Source: Microbacterium sp. zg-B96 (GTDB lineage Bacteria; Actinomycetota; Actinomycetes; Actinomycetales; Microbacteriaceae). From it: a stretch of DNA of 64,000 nucleotides. Location: positions 1,612,001-1,676,000 of the forward strand of contig NZ_CP126738.1 of assembly GCF_030246865.1 (NCBI RefSeq). The letters are read 5' to 3'. Below the pieces are notes generated by a model, which did no database searches, had not been told where the DNA came from, and worked only from the letters and a program-made list of their open reading frames with translations. The translations under genes were made by a program, and so were the position numbers. Below are positions 55,290 to 64,000 of the stretch, piece after piece (position 1 is the first letter of the stretch; every line of letters starts with the position of its first letter).

Positions 55290-55538
55290 GTGCAGTTAGG
55301 AACCCGCTGGACCTCAGGAGACGAACCGCCCGCCGCGGTGCCGGACGTGCTGCGTGAGCAGATCCGCGCGGTCGACCGGGCGATGCCCGGCGACGAACTC
55401 GGTCAGCCTCGCCCCCGTTGGACGCTTACCTGGCTCGAGCGCCGGCCCATCGCCGAGCTCGACACCGGTGTGACCGTGACGCTCGATGCTCACGGCAACG
55501 CCGTGGTCGGGCACGACCCGGACGACGACTTCGCCTGA
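55290..55538 (+). CDS. Small uncharacterised protein
   Basis: 82 residues, hydrophilic, no membrane segment: VQLGTRWTSGDEPPAAVPDVLREQIRAVD..., ending in an acidic tail (GHDPDDDFA). AGGAGG 6 nt before the GTG, itself overlapping the end of valS by spacing of 1 bp, shows co-translation. Such short genes after valS recur in Microbacteriaceae; role unknown. Confidence 0.8.
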   Translation: MQLGTRWTSGDEPPAAVPDVLREQIRAVDRAMPGDELGQPRPRWTLTWLERRPIAELDTGVTVTLDAHGNAVVGHDPDDDFA

Positions 55539-55596
55539 CGCGCGCCAGCGGCGCGGGTGCGCGGGTCATCGCTCGGCGCGCCAATAGGCTGATGCG

Positions 55597-57654
55597 ATGA
55601 CGGATGCCGCGACGAACCCTCTGCTGATGGCAAGCGAGCTGCCCTACGGGCTGCCCGACTACCGCGAGATCCGGGCGGAGCATTACCTCCCCGCGTTCGA
55701 CGTGGCCTTCGCGCAGCAGCGCGCCGAGGTGGCCGTCATCACCGGGCAGAGCGATGAGCCGACCTTCGAGAACACCCTGGAGGCGCTGGAACGCTCCGGC
55801 GATCTGCTCGGACGAGTCGCGCGGACCTTCTACACGGTGTCATCGGCGGATGCCACGCCCGAGATCCAGGCAGTCGAAGAAACGCTCGCCCCGCTGATGT
55901 CTGCCCACCAGGACGCCATCGGACTCGACAGCGAGCTGTATTCCCGCATCGAGAACCTGCATCAGCGTCGTGCCGAACTGGAGTTGACCGCCGAGCAGCG
56001 CTATCTCCTGGAGCGCCGCTTCACCGAGATGACCCATGCCGGGGCGGGACTGTCCGACGACGCGAAGGAGCGGTTGACCGCACTCAACCAGCGACTGTCG
56101 ATCCTCACCACGACGTTCGAGAAGAACCTCCTCGCCGACACCAACGACCTCGCCGTCGTCTTCGACGATGCCGCCGAACTCGACGGACTGACCGAGGGCG
56201 AGCTTTCCGCGGCAGCGCAAGCGGCCGCCGATCGCGGCCTCGACGGGCAGTACGTCATCGCACTCACCCTGTTCACGGGGCATCCGTACCTCTCCTCGCT
56301 GACGAACCGTCAGTCGCGTCGCCGGCTGCTGGAGGCATCCCGCTCGCGTGGCTCGCGCGGCAACGAGCACGACAACCGCGACGTGCTGCGCGAGATCGTG
56401 CGGTTGCGCGCACAGCGCGCCGAGCTGCTGGGCTACGACAGCCACGCCGCCTACATCACCTCCGATGAGACGGCCCGCTCCCCCGAAGCCGTCCGCGACC
56501 TACTCTTCCGCCTGGCCGAGCCCGCCGCCCGCAACGCGGCGCGCGAGCGCGCGGCGCTGCAGGAGATCATCGACGGGAGCCCCGACGCGTTCGCGCTCGA
56601 GGCGCACGACTGGGCGTTCTACACCGAGCAGGTGCGCCAAGCGCGTTACGACCTGGATCGCGCCGCGCTGCGACCCTGGTTCGAGGCGGAGCGGGTGCTG
56701 CGCGACGGCGTCTTCTACGCTGCTACGGCGCTCTATGGCATCACGTTCACCGAGCGCACCGACTTGCCGGCCTATCACCGCGACGCCCGGGTGTTCGAGA
56801 TCCACAACGCCGACAGTTCGCCGCTCGGGCTCTACGTGCTGGACCTGTATACGCGCGACACCAAGCGCGGCGGGGCGTGGATGAACTCGATCGTGTCCCA
56901 GTCCCGCCTGCGTGGCACTGCGCCGGTCGTCGTGAACAACCTCAACGTGCCGCGTCCCGCCCCCGGGCAGCCCACGCTGCTGACCCTCGACCAGGTGACA
57001 ACGCTCTTCCACGAGTTCGGCCATGCCCTGCATGGCCTGTTCGCCACGGTCACCTACCCGAGTTTCGCCGGCACGAACGTGTACCGGGACTTCGTAGAGT
57101 TCCCCAGCCAGGTCAACGAGATGTGGATCTACTGGCCGGAGGTGCTGGCCAACTACGCCCGCCACATCGACACCGGCGAGCCGCTGCCGGCCGAGGTCGT
57201 CGACAAGCTGGCGGCATCCGAAGTCTTCAACCAGGGCTTCGCGACGAGCGAGTATCTGGCTGCGGCGTGGCTCGACCAGGCGTGGCATCGCCTGGGCGCG
57301 GCCGGGGCGGCTGAGGTGAGCGACGTGGGCGGTTTCGAAGCTGCCGCCCTCGCCGAGATCGGCCTGGACAACGCCGTGGTGCCGCCGCGTTACTCCTCGA
57401 CCTACTTCGCGCATGTCTTCTCCGGCGGCTATAGCGCCGGCTACTACTCGTACATCTGGAGCGAGGTGCTCGACGCCGACACGGTCGAGTGGTTCGAGCA
57501 CAACGGCGGCCTCACGCGGGCGAACGGCGACCGGTTCCGCCAGCGCCTGCTGGGCGTGGGCGGCTCGAAGGATCCGTTGGAGGCCTACCGCGATTTCCGC
57601 GGCCGGGATGCCGAGATCGAACCACTGCTGGAGCGCCGCGGCTTGAACGACTGA
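55597..57654 (+). CDS. M3-family peptidase (peptidyl-dipeptidase Dcp-like)
   Basis: 685 residues; zinc metallopeptidase cutting oligopeptides in the cytoplasm. The zinc site is FHEFGHALHGLF (HExxH) with the downstream glutamate in FVEFPSQVNEMW, and the substrate loop GYSAGYYSYIWSEVL is typical of Dcp/OpdA. No signal peptide. The ATG is 6 nt after TAGGCT at 55585-55590. Confidence 0.93.
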   Translation: MTDAATNPLLMASELPYGLPDYREIRAEHYLPAFDVAFAQQRAEVAVITGQSDEPTFENTLEALERSGDLLGRVARTFYTVSSADATPEIQAVEETLAPLMSAHQDAIGLDSELYSRIENLHQRRAELELTAEQRYLLERRFTEMTHAGAGLSDDAKERLTALNQRLSILTTTFEKNLLADTNDLAVVFDDAAELDGLTEGELSAAAQAAADRGLDGQYVIALTLFTGHPYLSSLTNRQSRRRLLEASRSRGSRGNEHDNRDVLREIVRLRAQRAELLGYDSHAAYITSDETARSPEAVRDLLFRLAEPAARNAARERAALQEIIDGSPDAFALEAHDWAFYTEQVRQARYDLDRAALRPWFEAERVLRDGVFYAATALYGITFTERTDLPAYHRDARVFEIHNADSSPLGLYVLDLYTRDTKRGGAWMNSIVSQSRLRGTAPVVVNNLNVPRPAPGQPTLLTLDQVTTLFHEFGHALHGLFATVTYPSFAGTNVYRDFVEFPSQVNEMWIYWPEVLANYARHIDTGEPLPAEVVDKLAASEVFNQGFATSEYLAAAWLDQAWHRLGAAGAAEVSDVGGFEAAALAEIGLDNAVVPPRYSSTYFAHVFSGGYSAGYYSYIWSEVLDADTVEWFEHNGGLTRANGDRFRQRLLGVGGSKDPLEAYRDFRGRDAEIEPLLERRGLND

Positions 57655-57664
57655 CCGGGGACGA

Positions 57665-57692
57665 CACCCGCCGGTGTCGTCACCGGCGGGTG
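57665..57692. terminator. Bidirectional hairpin between convergent genes
   Basis: A perfect 12-bp stem CACCCGCCGGTG/CACCGGCGGGTG with a TCGT loop between the convergent peptidase gene and WXG100 cassette. There is no T-run on either side. Confidence 0.75.
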
Positions 57693-57693
57693 C

Positions 57694-58305
57694 TCAGCGC
57701 CACCCCAGTAGGTCACGCACGACAGCCTGCGACGCCGGGGACCCGTCGTTCTTGATCCCCCGCATGCGCTCGAAGGAGACCAGCGTTCCGGCACCCGAGA
57801 AATGGTCATTCAGCACCGCGAGGGTCGTGCGGATCAGCGGCCCGGCGTCGTTCCCGCCGGGGCCACCGCGAGTCGAGGCGTGGGGGAAGATGACCAGTTC
57901 CGCGCCGGCCGGCGTCGCCCGCGCAGACGCCACGACGAGCGTCGGGGTCGCGCCGCGCCAGAACCGCCGGAAGAACTCCAGCCCGGTGTCCTCCACGGCC
58001 CAGGCGATGAGTCCGCGTCTGCGCGATCGCTTGATGTCACCCAGACGCAGATCCTGGGCCAGCCACTCCGACCCCGATTCGGTCAGCAGCCGCTGGAACG
58101 TGTCGTCACCCAGCGCGAACCCGACCGCCTGAAGCTGCGCGACGGCGACCTCCATGACGGTCCCCGGATCGGTCCGCACGACGAACCTCCCGCCGCCGGA
58201 GGTGAACCCGTGCCGACCGATCGGAGCGATGCGCATCTCCTCGCCGGCACCGGCCGTGTTGATGTTGCGGCGCGTCACGGGCTCGAAAGCGCGTTCGTCG
58301 GGCAT
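57694..58305 (-). CDS. Uncharacterised protein of the WXG100 cassette
   Basis: 203 residues, mixed alpha/beta, soluble. Segments such as GGGRFVVRTDPGTVMEVAVAQL and GPGGNDAGPLIRTTLAVLNDHFSGAG do not match a family I recognise. It is last of four tightly packed genes (3 bp after the WXG100 gene), so it could be a chaperone or immunity protein of that cassette; this is inference from position only. Confidence 0.75.
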   Translation of the reverse strand: MPDERAFEPVTRRNINTAGAGEEMRIAPIGRHGFTSGGGRFVVRTDPGTVMEVAVAQLQAVGFALGDDTFQRLLTESGSEWLAQDLRLGDIKRSRRRGLIAWAVEDTGLEFFRRFWRGATPTLVVASARATPAGAELVIFPHASTRGGPGGNDAGPLIRTTLAVLNDHFSGAGTLVSFERMRGIKNDGSPASQAVVRDLLGWR

Positions 58306-58308
58306 CCG

Positions 58309-58599
58309 CTACAGCCCCCAGGCTTTGCCGACCGCTTCGTCCGCCTCACGGTAAGCGGTCGCAGCAGTGTGCGCCGCCTCCGCAGCTGCGTGTGCGACGC
58401 CGGCGAGTGCCTGCACCTTCTGCAACCACTCATCCTGCGCAACGCTGTACGCGTTCGCCGCCTCGCCGACCCATGCGCCGAGCAGCTGTTGCTTCGCGCC
58501 GCGCAGCGTTGACAGCTGGCCCTCGATGCCCGATGCGCTCGCGTCCACGGACGCCGACAGCGACTCGACGCTCGCCGGCGTGACCGACAGATCAGACAT
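58309..58599 (-). CDS. WXG100-family type VII secretion protein
   Basis: 96 residues forming a helical hairpin with the WXG turn (WVG, residues 43-45) and a C-terminal export motif YREAD (YxxxD, residues 83-87), the hallmark of Esx proteins secreted by type VII systems. No EccC-type ATPase is in the window. Overlaps the upstream gene by 8 bp. Confidence 0.92.
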   Translation of the reverse strand: MSDLSVTPASVESLSASVDASASGIEGQLSTLRGAKQQLLGAWVGEAANAYSVAQDEWLQKVQALAGVAHAAAEAAHTAATAYREADEAVGKAWGL

Positions 58600-59104
58600 T
58601 CTCCTGCCCCTCCCGGCGCCCCATGGCGTTCAGCGCGTCCTGAATCCGTGCGGCAGCCTGCTCGAAGCGTGCGCGCGAGTCGCGCAACGTCTGCGCGAAG
58701 ACCACGTCGGGTGCAGGAGGCGCTGAGTCACCCTCGTCGCGCTCCTCGGCGGACCAGGACTCACGCAACTCCTCCAGATTGCGTCTGGCAACAGCGCGCA
58801 GACGCTCCGCCTCGGGCGAGGCATCCTCCCCGGAGAACACGGCCTTCAGCGTCGTCCGGCCGAGGTCGATACGCCCCTGGACGACGCGCCAGTCGGGGCC
58901 GAGCGCTCCTGAGCGGGCCTGCTCGGCATGTTCCTCGTCCGACTCAGCGCCTGTGGCGTCAGCTTGGGCATCCCGCGCGGCCAGCTCAGCGTCCGCTTCG
59001 CGCAGCAGTTGTGCGAACTGGTCAGCCATGTCCTGGAAATCTCCGCGCAGCTCGGGGAGGTCGTCCCGCGTCACATCGGGTTCCTGGCGATCCGTCGTCA
59101 TCAC
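58592..59104 (-). CDS. Uncharacterised acidic helical protein of the WXG100 cassette
   Basis: 170 residues, strongly charged and largely helical (DMADQFAQLLREADAELAARDAQAD; ARFEQAAARIQDALNAMG), with a flexible middle. No WXG motif and no membrane segment. The GTG overlaps the upstream stop; an ATG one codon later is an alternative. It could be a partner that pairs with the WXG proteins. Confidence 0.75.
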   Translation of the reverse strand: MMTTDRQEPDVTRDDLPELRGDFQDMADQFAQLLREADAELAARDAQADATGAESDEEHAEQARSGALGPDWRVVQGRIDLGRTTLKAVFSGEDASPEAERLRAVARRNLEELRESWSAEERDEGDSAPPAPDVVFAQTLRDSRARFEQAAARIQDALNAMGRREGQENV

Positions 59105-60297
59105 GCCCTCGCCATCGCGCCGCGGGCCAGGCCCTCATACAGATCGGCCATGCGCATCGCGTTGTCCACGATGGCGCCGATGCTGCTCACCATGCCGGAG
59201 GCCAGGTCGTAGATGCGGTTGATCCATTTGTATGCCCACTGCGCGTCCTTGATCAGCTCGTGCACCGTGAGACCCGCGTCTGCGACGGCGGCGATCCACC
59301 CTACGACCGGAATGGAGGCTTTTGCGGCGATCCTGAGAAGCTTCTCGCTGAGTTCCTCCAGCTTCGCGAGGATCTTCCCCACTGCCTGCTTGCAGAGCAG
59401 GATGAGCACCTTGATCGCCGACGCGACGGTGCCCGCCGGGCCAGCTGCTGCGGTGTGGGCCTGAGAGATGACCGCGGCCGCGGCGGCGAAAGCCTCCGAT
59501 CCCCTGCCCGTCCAACTCGCCATCGGCGGCAGCAGCCCCATCGCGTTGCGACCGACCGCGGTCATGGCGTCGCCGGTGTGCGTCCACGCGATCTGCGCCT
59601 CCCGCATCCGCTCCCAGTCGCCGGAGAAGGGTTTGGTGACCTCTTCGAGGAGGGAATATCCGACGAGCTTCTCGAAGACCCAGTCCACGCTGCCGAAGAT
59701 CGGACCCGCCTTCCAGCGGATGCTCTCGATCTCGGGATCCTCGCCCCGAGGCGTCGGCAGGAACGAGCGCACGTCGACGGCCTCGGTCACGCTGCGTGAC
59801 CGCGACCGCGCGTCCTTGGCCCGACCGGCCACGTCGTCCCTTGTCCCCAACGCCCACTCCCCGGCGGAATAGCCGTCCCCGAAGGCCTGGTTGAACACAT
59901 TGCCGTCGGGCTCGTCGTAACGCGACGGCGCCGCCGTCTGCGGTGCGCCCAGCGTCGGTGCGTTCGGCGGGGCATAGGGGGCACTGTCACCGCCGAGCAT
60001 CCCGATCACCTGCGCGGTCGCCTCGTGGGCGGTGCGCTCGGCATCGACATACGTCCTGACCGTCTGCTCCATCCGCGCGGTGCCTTCGTTGAACGCCAGC
60101 GAGGAGAATGCCGTCGCCTTCTTGCCGGCATCCACCATCGCATCGCTGATGGGCTGGACCAGCTGCAGGATGAGCCCGAGTTCGCCGGCGTTCAAGCGGG
60201 CGTAGGTCTCCAGGTGCGTGCCGATCGCATCGGCATGGCCCCGTTGGCGTTCCAGCACCTGGCCGGCCAGTTGAAGTTGTGTGAAGTCGATATCCAC
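59101..60297 (-). CDS. Large WXG-containing protein, putative type VII substrate
   Basis: 398 residues. Residues 1-100 form an ESX-like helical pair (MDIDFTQLQLAGQVLERQRG); residues 105-190 are a Pro-rich linker. A second helical module at 195-300 carries SWTGRGSEAF (WTG at 262-264), followed by an amphipathic/hydrophobic region (SIPVVGWIAAVADAGLTVHELI). No recognisable toxin domain. GTG start with GGGGAG before it, and TACAGT at 60332-60327 as likely -10. First gene of the four-gene cassette. Confidence 0.78.
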   Translation of the reverse strand: MDIDFTQLQLAGQVLERQRGHADAIGTHLETYARLNAGELGLILQLVQPISDAMVDAGKKATAFSSLAFNEGTARMEQTVRTYVDAERTAHEATAQVIGMLGGDSAPYAPPNAPTLGAPQTAAPSRYDEPDGNVFNQAFGDGYSAGEWALGTRDDVAGRAKDARSRSRSVTEAVDVRSFLPTPRGEDPEIESIRWKAGPIFGSVDWVFEKLVGYSLLEEVTKPFSGDWERMREAQIAWTHTGDAMTAVGRNAMGLLPPMASWTGRGSEAFAAAAAVISQAHTAAAGPAGTVASAIKVLILLCKQAVGKILAKLEELSEKLLRIAAKASIPVVGWIAAVADAGLTVHELIKDAQWAYKWINRIYDLASGMVSSIGAIVDNAMRMADLYEGLARGAMARA

Positions 60298-60435
60298 GGT
60301 CTCCCCATCGAGTCAGTCGTGGCCCGACTGTAGCGGATTGAGCAGACCCTCAGGCGCTTTTGCGCGTGGCGATTTTGTATTGTCGCATTGTGCGAATTTG
60401 CATTTCGTGCACGCCTCTACACGCCGGCCGGCCGA

Positions 60436-61554
60436 TCAGAGCATGCCGAGGCTCCGGGAGAAGGCGCGCACCCGGTCTGCCATGATTGCTGGGATCTCGG
60501 CAACAGCGAAATGCCCGCCCTCGGTGAGACGCTCGAAGGTGCGCAGGTCCAGGTAGAACCGCAGCGCGAGGGACTCCGGATAATCGCCCTCGTGGCGCTG
60601 GATGTGCACCGACGCGGGTACCGTGACCGGCGGCATCGGTTCGGGCTGGTCGGCACCCTCATAGTAGGGACGGAACGACGTGCCGATGCTCTGGGTCGCC
60701 CAGTAGATCATCGCCTCGGTGAGGATGCGTTCGCGCGAGATGCGCAGTTCCACCGCGTGCGGATCGCCCGCCGAGGTGTCGCTCCACTCCACGAGCTTCT
60801 CGGTGAGCCACGCCAGCAGACCCGCGGGCGAGTCGTTCAGCGCGACCGCGAGGGTATCGGGTCGCGTCGCCTGCACGTGCCCGTAGGCGCCGTCGGTGCC
60901 GTGAGCGGCGGCGAGTTCCGCGAAGAACGCGGTCTCGGAGGCATCCGTCAGCTGTTCGCGCTCGTGCTGCGAAGGGAAATGCGCGTGCGTCACGAGCACG
61001 CCCGCGACCGCCTTGGGGCGGGTGGCGGCCAGCAGATCGTTGACGTTGGCGGAGACGTCCTCGCCATAGGTCAGGTAACGGGAGTAACCCAGCACCTCGG
61101 TCATGAGGGCGTGCATCGTGTCGGCCAGGCGCCGTTCGGTGATCGGACCGTCGCGGTAGGGCGGGGAGAACGCGAACCCGGGGAAGCTCGGCACGACGAC
61201 GTGGAAATCGGGAAGCAGGTCGGTGAAGTCCAGCTGCAGGGCGAAGGTGTGCGGCCAGCCGTGCATCACCAGCAGCACGGGTGCGTCGTCGCGTGCCGAT
61301 CGTCGGTGCACGAAGTGCACGGTCGCGTCGCCGATGTCGACCAGGAACTGGGGATGGGAATTGAGCCACTGCTCGCGCGAGCGCCAGTCGAAATCGCGCC
61401 ATGCGGCGACGAGCTCAGCCAGGTAGTCGGCAGCCATCCCCGAGGCGGGGCGGCGTGGCGAGTCGGGCAGCAAGCGCGCGGTGGCGAGACGGTGGCGCAG
61501 ATCGTCGAGCAGCTCGTCCGATGCGCGGAACGAGAAGGCTTGCGGTTGCGTCAT
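60436..61554 (-). CDS. Epoxide hydrolase (EHN-type alpha/beta hydrolase)
   Basis: 372 residues: an EHN N-terminal domain ([21 protein letters not shown]), the HGWPHTF oxyanion motif, the nucleophile elbow YGEDVSANV (Asp; canonical enzymes have GGDWG), and the terminal histidine in [10 protein letters not shown]. Opens epoxides in detoxification or catabolism; substrate unknown. TACCGT ends 7 nt before the ATG at 61554, excluding the longer frame from 61584. Confidence 0.87.
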   Translation of the reverse strand: MTQPQAFSFRASDELLDDLRHRLATARLLPDSPRRPASGMAADYLAELVAAWRDFDWRSREQWLNSHPQFLVDIGDATVHFVHRRSARDDAPVLLVMHGWPHTFALQLDFTDLLPDFHVVVPSFPGFAFSPPYRDGPITERRLADTMHALMTEVLGYSRYLTYGEDVSANVNDLLAATRPKAVAGVLVTHAHFPSQHEREQLTDASETAFFAELAAAHGTDGAYGHVQATRPDTLAVALNDSPAGLLAWLTEKLVEWSDTSAGDPHAVELRISRERILTEAMIYWATQSIGTSFRPYYEGADQPEPMPPVTVPASVHIQRHEGDYPESLALRFYLDLRTFERLTEGGHFAVAEIPAIMADRVRAFSRSLGML

Positions 61555-61593
61555 GGCCGCGACGGTAGCGCGGGCCGCCGACACGGCAGGGGG

Positions 61594-62862
61594 TCAGGCG
61601 CTCTTGCGCTTCTGCCGCAGCACGAGCGTCGGAGTGCTGCCCTCCTCGACCGAGGTGCGCGTGATGATCACCTTGTCGACGTCTTCCGTGGACGGGATCT
61701 CGAACATGATCGGCCCGAGCACGTCTTCGAGGATCGCCCGCAGCCCGCGCGCGCCGGTCTTGCGGAGCACCGCGAGGTCGGCGATCGCGCGCAGCGCGTC
61801 TTCCTCGAACTCCAGCTGCACGCCGTCGAGCTCGAACATGCGCTGGTACTGCTTGACGAGGGCGTTTCGCGGCTCGGTGAGGATCTCCATGAGCGCGTCC
61901 TGGTCAAGCGGGGCGACGGATGCCACGACCGGCAGGCGACCGATGAACTCCGGGATCAGGCCGAACTTGTGCAGGTCCTCCGGGAGCACCTCGCTGAACA
62001 GGTTGATGTTCTCGCCCTTGTCGTACAGGCGTGCGCCGAAGCCGACACCGTGTTTGCCGACGCGAGAGGAGATGATCTCTTCCAGCCCGGCGAACGCGCC
62101 GGCCACGATGAACAGCACGTTCGTCGTATCGATCTGGATGAACTCCTGGTGCGGGTGTTTGCGACCGCCCTGCGGTGGTACCGAGGCGACCGTGCCTTCG
62201 AGGATCTTCAGCAGCGCCTGCTGCACGCCCTCGCCCGACACGTCGCGCGTGATCGACGGGTTCTCGGCCTTGCGGGCGATCTTGTCGACCTCATCGATGT
62301 AGATGATGCCGGTCTCGGCACGCTTGGTGTCGAAGTCGGCGGCCTGCAGCAGCTTCAGCAGAATGTTCTCGACGTCTTCACCGACGTAGCCTGCTTCGGT
62401 CAGCGCCGTGGCATCCGCTACTGCGAACGGCACGTTCAGTCGCTTCGCGAGCGTCTGAGCCAGGTAGGTCTTGCCGCACCCGGTGGGGCCGAGCAGCAGG
62501 ATGTTGCTCTTGGCGATGTCGATGTCGTCGGCGCGCTGCTCTGCGGGCTGAAGGGTGGCGTGCGCACGGATGCGCTTGTAGTGGTTGTAGACCGCGACGG
62601 ACAGGGCGCGCTTGGCGGGCTCCTGGCCGACGACGTACTCCTCGAGGAACGAGAAGATCTCGCGGGGCTTGGGCAGGTCGAAGTCGGCGACTTCGCCGGT
62701 GCCGGACTCGGCCATGCGCTCTTCGATGATCTCGTTGCACAGCTCGACGCACTCGTCGCAGATGTACACGCCCGGTCCCGCGATCAGCTGCTGGACCTGC
62801 TTCTGGCTCTTGCCACAGAAGGAGCACTTGAACAGGTCGGCGCTTTCACCGATGCGAGCCAT
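61594..62862 (-). CDS. clpX: ATP-dependent Clp protease ATPase subunit ClpX
   Basis: 422 residues; AAA+ unfoldase feeding ClpP. N-terminal zinc domain (CSFCGKSQ ... CDEC), Walker A GPTGCGKT, Walker [11 protein letters not shown], pore loop GYVGEDV, and the ClpP-binding loop in the vicinity of [19 protein letters not shown] precedes the ATG. A terminator separates it from clpP2, so it has its own transcript. Confidence 0.98.
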   Translation of the reverse strand: MARIGESADLFKCSFCGKSQKQVQQLIAGPGVYICDECVELCNEIIEERMAESGTGEVADFDLPKPREIFSFLEEYVVGQEPAKRALSVAVYNHYKRIRAHATLQPAEQRADDIDIAKSNILLLGPTGCGKTYLAQTLAKRLNVPFAVADATALTEAGYVGEDVENILLKLLQAADFDTKRAETGIIYIDEVDKIARKAENPSITRDVSGEGVQQALLKILEGTVASVPPQGGRKHPHQEFIQIDTTNVLFIVAGAFAGLEEIISSRVGKHGVGFGARLYDKGENINLFSEVLPEDLHKFGLIPEFIGRLPVVASVAPLDQDALMEILTEPRNALVKQYQRMFELDGVQLEFEEDALRAIADLAVLRKTGARGLRAILEDVLGPIMFEIPSTEDVDKVIITRTSVEEGSTPTLVLRQKRKSA

Positions 62863-62974
62863 CAGGCTCCTCCTCACTGCCCCCAGTCGGGCGCCCTCCG
62901 AGCCTAACTGCTGCCCACGACATAGGGCCGCATTTGCGGCGTCTCATCTGGGTCACGAGTGCCCCACGAACGAC

Positions 62975-63004
62975 GAAGCCCCGCCCATCGAGGGGCGGGG
63001 CTTC
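62975..63004 (-). terminator. Terminator of the clpP1-clpP2 operon
   Basis: A perfect 12-bp stem GAAGCCCCGCCC/GGGCGGGGCTTC with a 6-nt loop, followed on the minus strand by GTCGTTCG, only weakly T-rich. Confidence 0.8.
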
Positions 63005-63018
63005 GCGGCATCCGGGTG

Positions 63019-63687
63019 TCAGCTGGTGATCGCCTGGGGCTGACGCTTACGCGTGGTCAGCACCTGGTCGACGAGACCGTACTCGAGCGCCTCGACGGAC
63101 GAGAGGATCTTGTCGCGGTCGATGTCCTTGTTGACCTGCTCCTGCGAGCGGTTGGAGTGCTTCGCGAGCGTCTCCTCGAGCCACGTGCGCATACGCAGGA
63201 TCTCGGCCGCCTGGATTTCGATGTCCGATGCCTGCCCGTGACCGGCCTCGCCGACGGCGGGCTGGTGGATCAGGATGCGGGCGTTGGGCAGCGCCAGACG
63301 CTTGCCGGGAGCACCGGCCGCCAGCAGCACGGCGGCAGCCGAAGCGGCCTGGCCGAGCACGACGGTGGAGATCTGCGGCGACACGTACTGCATCGTGTCG
63401 TAGATCGCCGTCATCGCGGTGAACGAGCCACCGGGCGAGTTGATGTACATGATGATGTCGCGGTCGGGGTCCTGGGACTCCAGCACGAGCAGCTGCGCCA
63501 TGACGTCATCGGCCGATGCGTCGTCGACCTGCACGCCCAGGAAGATCACGCGGTCTTCGAAGAGCTTGTTGTACGGGTCCTGGCGCTTGTAGCCGTAGGC
63601 CGTGCGTTCCTCGAACTGCGGGAGGATGTAACGGCTGTTCGGCATCTGAAGGCCCTGAGGGGCGCCGCCGAAGGTGGGGGTGTGCAT
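63019..63687 (-). CDS. clpP2: ATP-dependent Clp protease proteolytic subunit 2
   Basis: 222 residues with the Ser of GQAASAAAVLLAAG and the His of ARILIHQP as catalytic residues, and the actinobacterial ClpP2 start (MPNSRYILPQFEERTAYG). It forms a mixed ring with ClpP1. The clpP1 gene lies 23 bp upstream. Confidence 0.96.
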   Translation of the reverse strand: MHTPTFGGAPQGLQMPNSRYILPQFEERTAYGYKRQDPYNKLFEDRVIFLGVQVDDASADDVMAQLLVLESQDPDRDIIMYINSPGGSFTAMTAIYDTMQYVSPQISTVVLGQAASAAAVLLAAGAPGKRLALPNARILIHQPAVGEAGHGQASDIEIQAAEILRMRTWLEETLAKHSNRSQEQVNKDIDRDKILSSVEALEYGLVDQVLTTRKRQPQAITS

Positions 63688-63710
63688 TCTCTGTGTCTCC
63701 TCCGGTGGTC

Positions 63711-64000
63711 TCAGTTGGCGGTTTCGTCGCCGACGGTGACGCCGTCGACGGCTGTTCCGCCGCCGCCGGTCACATCAGCGGCGTGCTCACGGATGTGGTC
63801 GACGAAGCCGTACTCGAGGGCCTCGTCCGCGGTGAACCAGCGGTCGCGGTCACCGTCGATGTTGATCTGCTCGACCGTCTTGCCGGTCTGGGCAGCCGTG
63901 ATCTCGGCGAGGCGCTTCTTCATCGACAGGATCAGCTGAGCCTGCGTCTGGATGTCGCTGGCGGTGCCGCCGAATCCACCGTGCGGCTGGTGCAGCAGCA
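63711..64000 (-). CDS. clpP1: ATP-dependent Clp protease proteolytic subunit 1 (partial)
   Basis: Only the C-terminal 95 or so residues are in the window: [19 protein letters not shown], which includes the catalytic His, then [20 protein letters not shown] and [18 protein letters not shown] with the catalytic Asp. The gene continues past the right edge. Its final residues are an acidic, Gly-rich tail ([18 protein letters not shown]) longer than in most ClpP. Confidence 0.95.
   Translation of the reverse strand, partial: LLHQPHGGFGGTASDIQTQAQLILSMKKRLAEITAAQTGKTVEQINIDGDRDRWFTADEALEYGFVDHIREHAADVTGGGGTAVDGVTVGDETAN

Noticed and set aside
57694..60297. Complete type VII secretion system
   Set aside because: Only WXG-type substrates and unknown partners are present; no EccB, EccC, EccD, EccE or mycosin gene is in the window.
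60388..62907. Plus-strand open frame of about 840 codons
   Set aside because: Antisense to the epoxide hydrolase and clpX.

Overview
The window is high-GC actinobacterial chromosome, most likely Microbacteriaceae (Microbacterium-like). The reasons are near-universal G/C at third codon positions, GTG and TTG starts, an actinobacterial-type ileS T-box with a very short stem I, two adjacent clpP genes next to clpX, the rplU-rpmA-obg-proB-proA-nadD-rsfS order, and many genes whose start codon lies 6-7 nt after a TANNNT -10 box (leaderless mRNAs). No plasmid, prophage or CRISPR signature is present.

Layout. 0-9 kb: alpha/beta hydrolase, MFS transporter, rpsT with terminator, NUDIX and GNAT genes overlapping tail to tail, holA, a secreted ice-binding-like (DUF3494) surface protein, and comEC. 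9-12.2 kb: the comEC-comEA interval is split by about 1.9 kb carrying a truncated membrane gene and an unknown gene, bounded by two copies of the comEC 5' end; two tandem nested-palindrome repeats lie between comEA and leuS. 12.2-22.3 kb: leuS, pabB, dedA-like, App1-type phosphatase, SRAP/YedK, a 3-methyladenine glycosylase-like gene, a secreted GH3 enzyme, a GyrI-like protein and a membrane protein. 22.4-28.7 kb: accessory region with two separate ECF41-type sigma factor genes, each beside a DUF6069 membrane-protein gene, plus a CPBP protease, a DUF998 protein and tRNA-Ala(GGC) with a 51-nt partial copy. 28.8-38.6 kb: VOC protein and the core block rsfS-nadD-proA-proB-obg-rpmA-rplU, DUF4031 and RNase E/G. 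38.9-46.2 kb: VKOR-family protein, a striking 20-bp-period inverted repeat array, ndk-DUF4233-folC-ileS under a T-box, and a divergent pentapeptide-like protein. 46.2-55.5 kb: a complete peptide/nickel ABC importer, an AbiEi-DUF559 nuclease-like gene bracketed by stem-loop repeats, and valS. 55.6-64 kb: M3 peptidase, a four-gene WXG100 cassette, epoxide hydrolase, clpX, clpP2 and the end of clpP1.

How genes work together. ileS, folC, DUF4233 and ndk overlap start-to-stop and probably form one unit read from the T-box leader. comEA and comEC share an upstream box at almost identical distance from their -10 elements, suggesting co-regulation of DNA uptake. In the ECF41 region I find three promoters matching the ECF41 consensus (TGTCACA-N16-CGTC): one drives DUF6069 copy 1, and two back-to-back copies drive DUF6069 copy 2 and its sigma factor. 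These DUF6069 proteins are therefore likely direct ECF41 targets, and this is the best candidate for a poorly described system here. Runners-up are the 39.5-kb repeat array, the repeat-bracketed AbiEi-DUF559 gene and the WXG100 cassette.
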